Both the position numbers and the translations under genes were made by a program. The notes under the pieces are model-generated. The model was given only the letters and a program-made list of their open reading frames with translations. It had not been told where the DNA came from and ran no database searches. This document shows, piece by piece, positions 43,173 through 55,600 of a stretch of 64,000 nt of DNA; within the stretch, counting starts at the first letter, position 1; every line of letters begins with the position of its first letter. The stretch is from Bathymodiolus brooksi (lineage: Eukaryota > Mollusca > Bivalvia > Mytilida > Modiolidae), in contig OY804589.1 of assembly GCA_963680875.1 (NCBI GenBank), forward strand, positions 32,838,962-32,902,961. Direction: 5' to 3'.

Positions 43173-43272
43173 TCAGTCTTAGTGAAATAATGCGCTCATG
43201 CAAGTACTTTCAGCATAGAAAAAATGAAAATCTTATAGAGACGTAACAACCCAATTTAAAAAATCGCATTTA

Positions 43273-43443
43273 GGTGAGATGTACTCGATATGGCATTATG
43301 TGATAAAGTTTGTCAGTGACTAGCGATAGGCCAATAGTTTTCTCCGGGTACTTCGGTTTTCTCTACCAATAAAACTGACCGCCACGATATAACTGAAATA
43401 TTGTTGAAAGTGGCGTTAAACACCATAATCCTAACCCTAACCC
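43273..43443 (+). mobile_element. SINE, shared-3'-domain family, 5'-truncated copy
   Basis: Contains the family 3' domain, with GTGATAAAGTTTGTCAGTGA, ACCAATAAAACTGACCGCC, ATATAACTGAAATATTG and GGCGTTAAACACCATAA in order. The tRNA-like head is missing. The 3' tail is CCTAACCCTAACCC, like telomere repeat units. Confidence 0.75.
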
Positions 43444-43458
43444 ACATATTTCACATAC

Positions 43459-43613
43459 CCGGTAAATGCCATTGCGTGGTCATAATCTGGGAGTCCTGTC
43501 ACCACCTCTAGCCATGCCTTAAATCTGTTCAGAGCCTCGTCAGCGTCTATCCATAATCGATCTCCAGTTCGTGTTACTTTAAGACTCTCTGTCCAATTGG
43601 ATGCTGCAGGCAC
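43459..43613 (-). CDS. Metalloprotease exon: catalytic domain before the zinc site
   Basis: A 155-bp exon between GTTTTCAG and CGG|GTATGT. It encodes [30 protein letters not shown] and [14 protein letters not shown]. The L-P-x-x-D-H-A-M-x-F-T word is a strong reprolysin landmark lying shortly before the HExxH zinc motif. The donor GTATGT is weaker than the other donors of this gene. The next exon is not found in the window. Confidence 0.88.
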
Positions 43614-46600
43614 CTGAAAACAAATAGCATTGGTATAGTTTGCTTAAGATGCATGATGTGTATGTATTTGTTTATGTATAGTCGTTTCCAATACATATCG
43701 AGTTGTGTTTTTTGTTTTGTTTGTCTTCGTCGTGTTTCCAGTTTCTCTAGATTGTCCATCTTTTATTGTCTCTTCGTTATTCTTTTAACGTTTATGCCAG
43801 TGACTGTCCCGACTTATCTAAATCAAATTTATACAATAATAATTTGATTCAAAATAATATACATTTTACATTCCTGTTTTGTAAAGCTGGAGTCCCTTAT
43901 ATAACGTGTAGAAAAAAAATACAAAAACTAAAACAAGCAGAAAAAAGCGAACAAACGAAATAAAGCAAAATCAAACTGACTCTAAGCAGCACCACCCCGC
44001 CCCGCCCCGCTAATGTTGCCAGTATCTCTGGTTTGTCCATTCTTGGTTGCCCCATCGGTTTTCTATGCTGTTTATTGATATAAAAAGATATATTGCATAT
44101 GTTATACTCTTTATTTAATTAGAGACCGTATCAGTAATGTAATGGTTACCGTTCTCGCCTCGGGTGCGGTTTAACGTGGACTCGAGCCTTTGTCCGGTCT
44201 CAAAGAAACATTGCTATTTGCAAACAGCAAAGACTGGTTTGCTCGTGATCAGAATAATGTGTCCGAATGGAGCTACATGTCAAACAACTAAGTGTTGTTC
44301 AGTCAGCTAGCACAATGAAAATCTAGCTAAGAGTGTTGGCTTAATACAAAGCAGACTTCGTAATCAGCTCATCTAAATTTAAATTGCTCCCGGCATAAAA
44401 TGTAACAGAGAAATTGATTTGTTGGCTTTTTACAACAATCACTCACTCACTATACAATTCGGTTGATTTACAAGATTTATTATGCCAATATCACTGCCAA
44501 TTACTAATGAACCCTGACAGAACCCAATAGTGTTGACATTTGACATAGTGTCTCTACTGCTTGATACAATTCCTCCAACCAACAGGGGGATTAGATGGGT
44601 TGTAATAGTAATGAAATACAATAACATAATTTTGAACAAGAACAGGAGGTGTTATCTCCCCTTTCACATGTGTTAATATAAACTTCCGTCAACATAGCCA
44701 CCTCAGCGTCATCTTCTTTATCTTCATTATCACAGACAAGATTCTTACAGAGCGTCACTATATGAGTAACATGAAGAGAGTCATGAGGCACATGCACTGC
44801 TTACCTCGGTTCGTCACTCTTTTTTCTTGGTGGGGTCCATATTACCCTTTTTAGTTTCTGTGTTGTGGTTTTTTTGTCCTTATCTTCGTTCTGTGTTTTG
44901 TACTCAACCTTGTCAGTTTCTCTAGATTGTCCATTCTTCTTCTTACATTAAAGTGCAGGGCTGCAGCAACAGCATCTTCACACTGAGGTTAAAACAACCA
45001 TGCTTGCGCAAGGAAGAGACTATATGAACAATTAAAAACAAGGTCAGCGGTGTTAGAATCGGACTGCCTGGATTTCCTTTTTGAAGGATTCCAGGTCCAA
45101 GGCTGCTGCTGTGGCCTCTGGTAGTTGGTTCCATAACCGGATTGTGGATGGAAATAAGGACTCTTTGTGTACAGTTGTGCTGCTGTATGGTACTATATAT
45201 TTCTGCTGTTGTCCTCTTGTAGCGGCTTCTAGATGATGCATGAATGGTGGTGGTTCAATCGCTACGAATCTGTTAATTATCCGGTACATCATAATCGCCT
45301 TGGTTCTCAAACGGCGTTGCTGGAGTGTGTCCCAATTCAGGTGGTTCAGCATTGTTATAGCACTGCTGGTTGTGTTGTAGTTGCCAGTAACTAACCTAGC
45401 TGCTCTCCGTTGGACTGATTCTAACTTGTTGATGTTACTCTGGGTATGAGGTGCCCAAGCGAAACTGGCATATTCTAGTTGTGGTCGAACAAAGGTGGTG
45501 TAGCATTTAGTCCTGATGTTTGCTGGACAGCTTGACAGATTTCGACGTAGGAAAGCTGTAGTGTTGTTTGCCTTTCTACATACGTTGTCAATATGGTTGT
45601 TCCATAACAAGTTCTGACTGATGTTAATACCCAGATATTTTCCTTTAGATGTTATGTTCAATTCCTTCCCATGGATGAAGTACGATGATGGTATGATCTT
45701 ACGCTTGGTGGTTATGCGTATAACTTCACATTTATCAGGATTGAAGTGCATCTGCCAGTCACGCTCCCAGTCTTTTAAGTTGTTAACGTCGTCTTGAAGA
45801 GATGTTGTGTCTTTGTTGGTTTTGATGTGTCGGTATAGGAGACAATCATCAGCGAATAATCTTGCAGTGCTGTTTGCTTTACTAGGTAGGTCAATGATGT
45901 ATATCAAAAACAGCAGTTATCCGAGGACTATCCCTTGTGGTACTCCATATGTGACGGGTGCTGGATCAGATGCCACGCCTTCTATGATCACCCTCTGTGT
46001 ACGGCCTGCTAGAAAGCTCTTGATCCAGTTCAAGGTCGGTCCACGGACTCCGTAATGATGGATTTTAGCTGCAAGTTGTTCATGAGACACCTTATCAAAG
46101 GCTTTAGAGAAGTCTAAAAGGATAGCATCGATCTGAGTGGAACTGTCAATGCCTGATGCCAGGTCTTGAATGGTGGTAATCAGCTGTGACTCGCACGAGC
46201 GTTTCTTACGGAAGCCATGTTGGTAGTCAGTCAGTATATTTTGATCTTTTGCTGGTTTGCTTTTATCTCCCTTTTTAAAGATAGGTGATACATTAGCCAA
46301 TTTCCAGTCTTCAGGTGTTTGGCCTTGATTTAATGAGGCCTGGAATATGAAAGTTAACGCTGGTGTAACTGGTGCTGCCATCTCTTTCAGGAACTTAGTC
46401 GAGATCTCGTTTGGGCCTGTGGCTTTGTGTTGGTTTAGGCCATGTAGCAGTTTGTATACACCATTTTGGGTGACAGTAATCTGCGGTGCTTCATTATATT
46501 GGCTGGTTCTAAGGTCTGGGATGTTTGAGGTGTTATCAGTTGAGAACACTGATGAGAACTGTGAGTTCAGCAGTTTTGCTTTGGTCTTCAGATCACCATA

Positions 46601-49600
46601 TACATTTCCATTCTCTTTCAGGGGGCTATACCTGAGTTTTCACACTTTTTATTTTTGATGAAAACACAATTACAATTGTCAACTCAAAATCTAATTCTGA
46701 CATTGATAATTTTCAGACATACATGTATATCAATTTCATCTCCAAAATAATTCTGAGTCTTAATGAAACAGATGATTGTGGTATCTTCAAACTTTTTCTT
46801 ATGTTCGTCAATCATGAGCAGAAGAATTTGAAAAAATACCAAAGTGGTTATCAGAAGTTGTAATTCGAAGAAGGACAGAAAACACAATTACCAAAATAAA
46901 AAGGAAAAAAGAACGATCTACAAAACTTTACACAGAAAACTAAAGATCGAGCAAAACGAACCCCACTAAAAACCGAGAATTAACTCAGGTGCTCCGGAAG
47001 AGTAAGCAGTTCCTGCTCCACTGGAATATCATTATCTTTACATCGTTGTTAAGAGACATGTATGTTAGGATGATGGTGCTTAGCGCAAACTTTCAACAAT
47101 ATTTCAGCTATATCCTGGCGGTCAGTTTTATTGGTGGAGAAAACCAGAATGCCCTGGGAAAACCGAATGTTATTAATACATTTCTAATGTTGTTTTTTCA
47201 CGGATTTAGCATTAATTTATTGTATGTTAAATGGGGATATGGCTATGGTATTTAACGCCCCTTTCAACAATATTTCAGTTATATCGTGGCGATCAGCTTT
47301 ATTGGTGGAGGGAACCGGAGTATCTGGAGAAAACCACTGATCTACCGAAAGTCACTGACAAACTTTATCACATAATGTTGTATCGAGTACACCTCGCCTA
47401 TGCGGGATTCTAACTCACAACTTTAGTGGTGATAGACATTGCATAGGTAGTTATAAATCCAACTACTATGCGATCACGACCACTTTGACCTCTATAAAGA
47501 GACATTTGATATTGCATATCCCACATCTTCAAAACAATTCTAAAAATCTAATCAGAAAATTGTAGAAACAGAAGCAAAATTGATACCACTAACACACAAA
47601 TAAAAGACCGCCCATTCTTCTGGCTTGGTACAGGCACGTCAATAAAAAGTGGCGACGATATCGGTTAAACTAGTTTTATGGGTCCAACTATACAATGTGC
47701 GTCAAGTTTTTTAGGAATGCTAAACTGTGTAGAAACATTTTCTTCTTTCTTGTCAGATAAGTACCATGAATGTAAACATTATTATTCAAACGTTCTATGA
47801 AATAGCATAAGGTTCTGTGAAATCATTATTAATCGTGGGGTTCTAATTTTCGTTGATTTCGTGGTCCACGAAAATAAAGTTTGTCCATCATGTATATCTA
47901 CAATACTGTGACAGTACTTTTATTCGTTGGCTCAAATTTTCGTGGTTTCTACAAAATACATTGCTCCATGGGTTCTTGAATTCGTGTGTTCAAATACTAC
48001 AGGCAACAATCAATGGAAAAATTGTATTTCGTTGGATTAAACAACATCTACTTCAACAATTAATACTTACATCAGCCACATATATACCCGCGTATATAGT
48101 CTCAATGTCCCAGGGTACACCACGAATACTCTCATAGTGAACGTTCATCTAGAAATTAAATGATATATCATGCTTAGATATATGCTTACGGTAAGGAAAT
48201 TATTTGTTCCTTAATAAAAACGTAGATATCAACTTTATTGCGCATGACACGTTTCTGAAATAACCTTCATCAGTCAAAAGATTGGAAAGCGAAATAAGTT
48301 AGAAGTCTTTGGAGGGAAAAACACGAAAGGGTCAAAATAGGACAGATAGAATCGGTTAATGTCACTTATGCTTGATGGAAGAGAACCTTACCAATTAGAT
48401 TTGACATATTATAAACTTCTTGTTCAGAACTGATGACGCTACGTCCCAAAGTCCGACCTACATTGACAAGAAACGCGCCATGCGGACTAAAATAGATATC
48501 TACTTTTTGCTTAAATCAATATCAATTGATCGATACTTCTGCTTATGCCTGGACCATTAGTCTCCGTCAAGTATTCAGTGCATCCACACTGGCATGGTTA
48601 AATTTACAGTTCCTAAATAATGTAATTCATTACAACTAAGAACAGCTTCCCTCATGCATAGGTCAACCTATGTTGGCTATCCTGTTAAATACCTCTGATT
48701 TTCTAGCTCTCAAAGACTTTTAAATTATTTGGCTTTCAAATCTGTTGACTATCAGAAACTCGTCATGTGCTCTACGTTCTGATTCCAATCAACCATCGCT
48801 TGTTTTAAATTTACTTGATTTGATTTATTGTGTTTAACTCCACTTTCAGCAATATTTCAGCTATATCATGGCGACCAGTTTTAGTGGTGGAGGAAGCCGG
48901 AGTACCCGCAGAGAACCACCGCCCATGGGCAAGCAACTGGTAATCTTTATCACTTGCGGCTGCGAGTCGAGTGCACCCTTTTTGTAATTTACAAAGCCGG
49001 GTGCAAACCCACGCCGTATTGATGATAGGCTTGTATGAGTTGTTGGGTAATCCAACTACCTAACTGATTGATCCACCCGGGCCCCTGGTTGTGTTTTAAA
49101 GTTTTAGATATTGTGTTGATAAGTCAAGTATCGATGTACTGTCATTTATAGTTGTATCTGTGCATCATTGTGTCTATAAACAATAACATTGTTTATTTCA
49201 ATTCTCACATTTCTTTTTTTAAACAAACAGAACAAATAGTATACTATGTCGTTTCATCAATAATTTCAAATCAATACGCTCCGATGACATGGTGATTGGG
49301 TTTACATCTCCCTATACAATCTATACATATCACAACGTTTTATAGTTGTGACTTCGATTACCGCCCTTGTCTAGGTGTACTCGATACAACTTGTTCTGTG
49401 ACTCCAACAACAAAACTGGGTACAACGATATTACTGATTATATTGTTGAAAGTGAGAGGTATAGCATAAAATAAAAGCAAACTAGAGCTGTGAGTGACCT
49501 CACTGAGTGATACTCCCCGCTTGCAATACTATGATGTTCAAACTTTGGAATACAGGTATATTAGCAAGTTACCTATGAAAAATGAACGGATATGGAGTTA

Positions 49601-52600
49601 TGTCAAGGAGACAACATCCCATCTCCAAAATAAACTAACCAAGAACATACATCTAGGGGTCGCCACAAGGTCTTCAACAAAGTGGTATTGTTTAAAACCA
49701 ACACGGTTTCATCAGTATACATGAGGATTACAACATTTCCTAACTTTTCTACAAGAGGATATATGTCACATCAAATGTTATTGATTCAAAATTAATTATT
49801 TGTTCTTGAGTAGTTTTTATATTGGGAAATTTCGCTATTTCTACTTTTTCTTATAATATTAAAGTTAGAAAATAGACAACATCTTAGAAAACCATTGCTA
49901 AACTATCGGCTTTTCAAAACTCATGCCTTCATTTCATATGTTTCAAAGTAATATTGTTGTCAAGAAAGGAAATAAAGAGCTTTGTAAACTTTCATTTTGA
50001 TCCATCAAGCTCCACAGAGGCAGTTACCCTTACATGCCCATATATCCATAAATAATTATACGAGAAAAAAAGAAGATTTTAAATTATCTCCCTTTCTACA
50101 TTTTAGAAAGCAAATATCCAGATGTGAAAAGGTCAATTAAAATCTTATTTCATTCAGGAATAGTTACGCTTACATCACCTTCCAAATTTTTGATAGGAAC
50201 CATATTCCTTCATGCACATCTGCAGGCAGTGTATTACAACTGTGTAAAGTTTCTTTTAAATCCAATGAGCCGTTTAGAAGGAGTTGCGCTTACAAGCCCA
50301 TCTCTCCATACAGAACGTATTTCAGAGTATAAGTTAAATTATCTCCCCTTCCAAATTTTGGACAGCAATCATATTCTTTCATGCACATCTGCAGGTAGTG
50401 TATTACAACTGTGTAAAGTTTCATAAAAATCCAATAGACAGTTTAGTAGGAGTTGCGCTTACAAGGTACATGTCCCCCTCCCCTTTTCGTGTTAAAAAAA
50501 AAAAATCCAATAAGCTGTTTAGGAGGAGTTGCGCTTACAAGGTACACGACCTCACTTTTCGCGAAAGTATAAGTTGAATTATCTCCCCTTCTAAATTTTA
50601 GACAGCAACGGTATTCCTTCATGCACATCTGCAGGTTGTGTACTACAACTGTGTAAAGTTTCATAAAAATTCAATAGACAGTTTAGTAGGAGTTGCGCTT
50701 ACAAGGTACATGTCCCCCTCCCCTTTTCGTGAAAGTATAAGTTGAATTATCTCCCCTTTCAAATTTTGGACAGCAACCATATTCCTTCATGCACATCAGC
50801 AGATAGTGTACTACAACTGTGTAAAGTTTCACAAAACTCCAATAAGTCGTTTAGGAGGAGTTGCGCTTACAAGGTACATGACCTCCCTTTTCGTGAAAGT
50901 ATAAGTTGAATTATCTCCCCTTCTAAATTTTAGACAGCAACGGTATTCCTTCATGCACATCTGCAGGTTGTGTACTACAACTGTGTAGAGTTTCATAAAA
51001 AATCAATAAGCAGTTTAGTAGGAGTTGCGCTTACAAGGTACATGGACGGACAGGGTGATTCCTATATATCCCCCAAACTTTGTTTGCGGGAGGAATAAAA
51101 AGACATGATATTTCATCAAATTGGTTTTGAAATGTAATTAGAAGGGAGGCATTTCACATTTAATAAAATAGGCTATGCTGTCAAAATAAATATTGAATAC
51201 TTATTGAATATTCTTACATTATGCAATTTGATTTTTATGGATATTAAATAAAACTATTTAAATATTTCAACTTACAGCATTTATCACATATGCATAATAC
51301 TCTGTCAAGGAATCGACAGCCCCTGCATATTTTTCTGCCTCTGTCTTACCGGGATCTTGGAGATTGTACCAGCTGAAAAATAACATTTTCTCGTATAAAA
51401 ATACCCCCTGCAGAACTATTGCAAAAATTGCGTCTAAATTTAGTAAGACACTCCTTTTAGAACGGGTGGTTCTGTTCATAATGGTAAATCATAAACCTTG
51501 GCAGATTTATTGTAAAAGTGGCATCTAAATTTAGTAAGAAACTACTTTTAGCACGGGTGGTTCTGTTCTGTGCATAACGGTAAATCGTCCCCCTTACAGA
51601 ATCATTGTAAAAGTGTCTTCTAAATTCAGTAAGAAACCACTGTTCTTAACAGTAAATCGTACACCTTACAGAGTTATTGTAAAAGTGATCTCTAAATTTA
51701 GTAAGAAGCAACTTTTAGCACGGGTGGTTCTGTTCATAAAGGTAAATCGTACCCCTTACAGAGTTATTGCAAAAGTGGCCTCTAAATTTAGTAAGAAACA
51801 GACTACTTTAGCACGGGTAGTTTTATTCATAAAGGTAAATCGTACCCCTTACAGAGTTATTGTAAAGGTGACCTCTAAATCAAGCAAGAAACTAATTTTA
51901 ACACGAGTGTTTCTATTCATTAAGGTAAATTTGTAAGATGACATAGTCCAATATAAAGGTGCACAAACAGACCCGACAATTAATTGAAGTGAAATTCTAT
52001 ACCTGCTCTATGGTATTTTTTAAAGGGGATCTGGTGGTGGGGGGTTGCACGTGTCACTGAAGTCGCATAGAAGATGTTACTGTCAACCTGTTTAATCACC
52101 TTTACATTTGATAAATAATGTTATTATAGTATTTTCATTTGTGAATAAAATCACTGTGCAACTTGTAATTCAGTTTTATTAAAACACAATTTTATCGATT
52201 TTTTGTTGTACATTTCCCCACTAAGATATTTCCCTATATATTTCATATAAAACCATTTATTTTCAAAACATTCTCTTGAAGTCATTCCTTATCTGATTTT
52301 CATGAAATTTTCAGCATTAAATTCAGAAATAAATATAGTTTCTTCTTCGGATAATTTTCAAATAATTTTATTTCTACTTTCCCTTAAGAAATGATTTAAA
52401 AACAAAGTTTAATTTTTTCACCAAATCTTACTATATAATCATATAAAATTGTGACGTCAAGTATTTACATTTGTGTTTAAATCATAAATGCTTGTAAATA
52501 AAAGTTCGAAAAAAATTAAATGAAGATATTAAAATAAACTCTAATAATTCTACTATTAAAGGTGAAAATTTCATGAAAATCGGCTAAGGAATGACTTCAT

Positions 52601-55600
52601 GAGAATGTTATGAAAATAAGTGGTTTCATATGAAATATATAGGGAAATATCTTAGTGGGGAAATACTTTTGACCCGTGAGTGTTTGTACAAGTCAGATTA
52701 CAAAATAATTCTTCCGCAATCAAACAAAAGAGAATTGTTTTTGGGCTTTGGGACGGATGTGTACCAAATTGAAAGACTTCTGGGTTCAAGCGCACCTGTC
52801 TATTTCAGTGTGTTACTCATTCGGAAAAATGAAACAATCCTCTAATTCTTAATACACGCTATATCTTTTATCATGAAAATACTGCTACTATTGTTAAAAT
52901 ATATTACAAATTCTAATTAAAACAATAGTCACGTTTACATCGATAGCATACAGCATGTGGCCAAAAGTATTGCCACATGTAAAAAAAAAATCCCTATATA
53001 ATCAACCAAAACCATATTTTTAAAAAAAAAGTCATTTCTGGATAGATTTTAACAAATTTCACACCAAAACATTCAGAATTGTCCATATTTTGATTGTTTA
53101 TTTGCTCATTATGTTTATATGAGTGGTTTTTATTTGTACATAATTTTAACAGGATTGTTAATTTTTAGGATTTATTTTTAGTTGAAATATATAGGAAAAT
53201 CAAAGTCAATTTTTATTTATTATGTTTAAATTATGTACAAATAAAAACCACTCATATAAACATAATGAGCAAATAAGCAGTCAAAATATGGACAATTCTG
53301 AATGTTTTGGTGTAAAATTTGTTAAAATATATCCAGAAATGACTTGACAATAATATTTTTTTGAAAAAAAATATGGTTTTGGTTGATTATAAATGGATTT
53401 TTTTACATGTGGCAATACTTTTGGCCACATATTTCCTTAATATATCGTAATTTGACTGGAGAGAAAACACATGTTTGTCATCCTGTTATTTTTTTATCTC
53501 CAGATATGGATACGTCATGGTCATCAGTGTACTGTGTGGGGTTAGGGTTATGGTGTTTAACGCCACTCTCAACACTATTTCAGCTATATGGCGACGGTCA
53601 GTTCTGTTGGTGGAGGAAACCGGAGTATCCGGGGAAAACCACCGACCTGTCGCAAGTCACTGACAACTTTATCACATAATGTTTTATTTTAATCACCTCG
53701 CCTGAGCGGGTGCGAACTCACAAAGTTAGTGGTGATAGGAACTGATTGCATAGGTAGTTTTAAATCCAACTACCATACGATCACGACCACGACGGCCCCT
53801 TTCGTACCGTATGTTAGTTGGATTTACAATCAGTATCTATAAATTACGATACCCTATTTAAAATCGGAGAATATAACTGAAATATTGTTAAGAAGAGCTT
53901 GAAGATACCACAGGGGCAATCAGAATCCGTAAATCGAAGAAGGACAAACAATGCAGTGGTCAAAAGAAAAAGATAAAAAGAACAAACAACGGTCTACAAA
54001 ACACTACACATGAAACTAAAGATCCGTCAACACGAACCACCCCACTAAACACCAGGTGTGAACTCAAGTGCTCCGGAAGGGTATTCAGTTCCTGTTTCAC
54101 TGTGTACATTGTTGGATGTGGTAAAACAGACTTGAACCAACGGTTTTCTTGAGATCGAGTAACACGAACCCCACAAATAAATTATATTGAAGCGCCCTTA
54201 ACCCTAACCCTGAATATGGGGGGGGGGGGGGGGGGGGGTCGGGGATGTTAAAAGCCACTTTCAACAATATTTCAGTTATATCGTGGGGGTCAGATTTATT
54301 GGTGGAGGAAACTGGAGTACACAGAGAAAACAACCCACCTATTGCAAGTCACTGACAAACTTTATCACACAATATTGTATAAAGTACACCTCGCTATGAA
54401 CGTCTTTCGAACTCGCAATTTTAGTGGCCCTAAATATGCTTTAAGTATCTTACTATTCATATACTGCAAAGTCAACAACTGGTAGTAATTCTACTTTGTA
54501 ATGGGTAACGGCGTCTGGATTTCCTCCGCCTGCAATCCTCCCAGATACTAGACTGCCAGACTTTCTAGTGCGCCCAATATTTACTTCCTCTGAAATTTAG
54601 TTAGGTTATACTAAGTCAAAGTCTGTAAAACTGGATACAGTTAAACTTGCTTTAAAGGACACCTCTATATAGCAAACCACTGTCAATAAAGGGCAGTCTA
54701 ATTTTCCCAATAATGAATAGTGACATAATTTTAACCTGTATACTAGTATAAAGGACACATGTCTATGTTCCCTTGAGTGTCCATTATATACAATGTTGAC
54801 TTTAATCAGCTTCTTTTCTAAGCATGCAGCATCAATGACTAGTTAATAATGCGATGAAACCAAAATTACATTATTTTAACCTCGAATTAGTAAATACATA
54901 TGTGCATGAAAACGGACGCGAAAAACAAAAAGGTATCAATAGTAATTTTCCGCTGACGACAACAAAATCGCAATAATTAAATCGCGCATGACGACGAATG
55001 TCATGTCTTTTACTAGGCCAGAAAAATAAGCGACAATATAGGGTGCATCTACAATTTACCCCATCGTTAAACCGAACATTGGTACATGTAGTGCTTTGAA
55101 ATAGCCGGAAAAGTTCGGTTATCTGTAAAAATTAACATTTCGCCGTGATGTACTGGGCCAGAACAATAAGCTGTCATGTAGGGTATATCGACATTGGAAT
55201 GGGAGCTGTTCCGATGGTGTGTGTTTATTTTTTGTTGTTGTTGTCTTCTTTAGTTTTTTCGTCTTCCAATAATTTGGCTAAGATAAAGCTATTTGACTTA
55301 TCAGAGTACTAGTGATAATACGGTAGAGTCTCGCTAAACTGAATATTGATACATGCAATACTTTGAAATAGACAAGTATTTCGAGTTTTCCGTAGAAAAT
55401 AAAATTAATACGACGGGTGCCACTAGTAGATCAGGAGCTGCCAACCCTTTCCGGAATCCATTCGTTTAGCTCAATCGTTAGTTTTCTGTGTAGTGTTTCG
55501 TAGATCATTGTTATTTCCTTTTGTCCTCTTTCTTTTAGCCATTGTATTGTCTATCCTTCTTTGATGTACGGTTTCTGGTTACTCCTCTGGTAGTTGAAAC

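Noticed and set aside
44122..44201. A functional tRNA-Pro gene.
   Set aside because: The T-arm does not fold, the anticodon stem has a mismatch, and the sequence continues into a SINE body shared with another locus.
44591..44797. A cysteine-rich minus-strand frame as another exon of the metalloprotease.
   Set aside because: It lies between two exons that already join in phase, and has no suitable splice borders or M12B pattern.
46684..46887. An additional exon or small gene upstream of the LINE.
   Set aside because: It has one plausible donor but no acceptor or similarity, so I left it as an unassigned segment.
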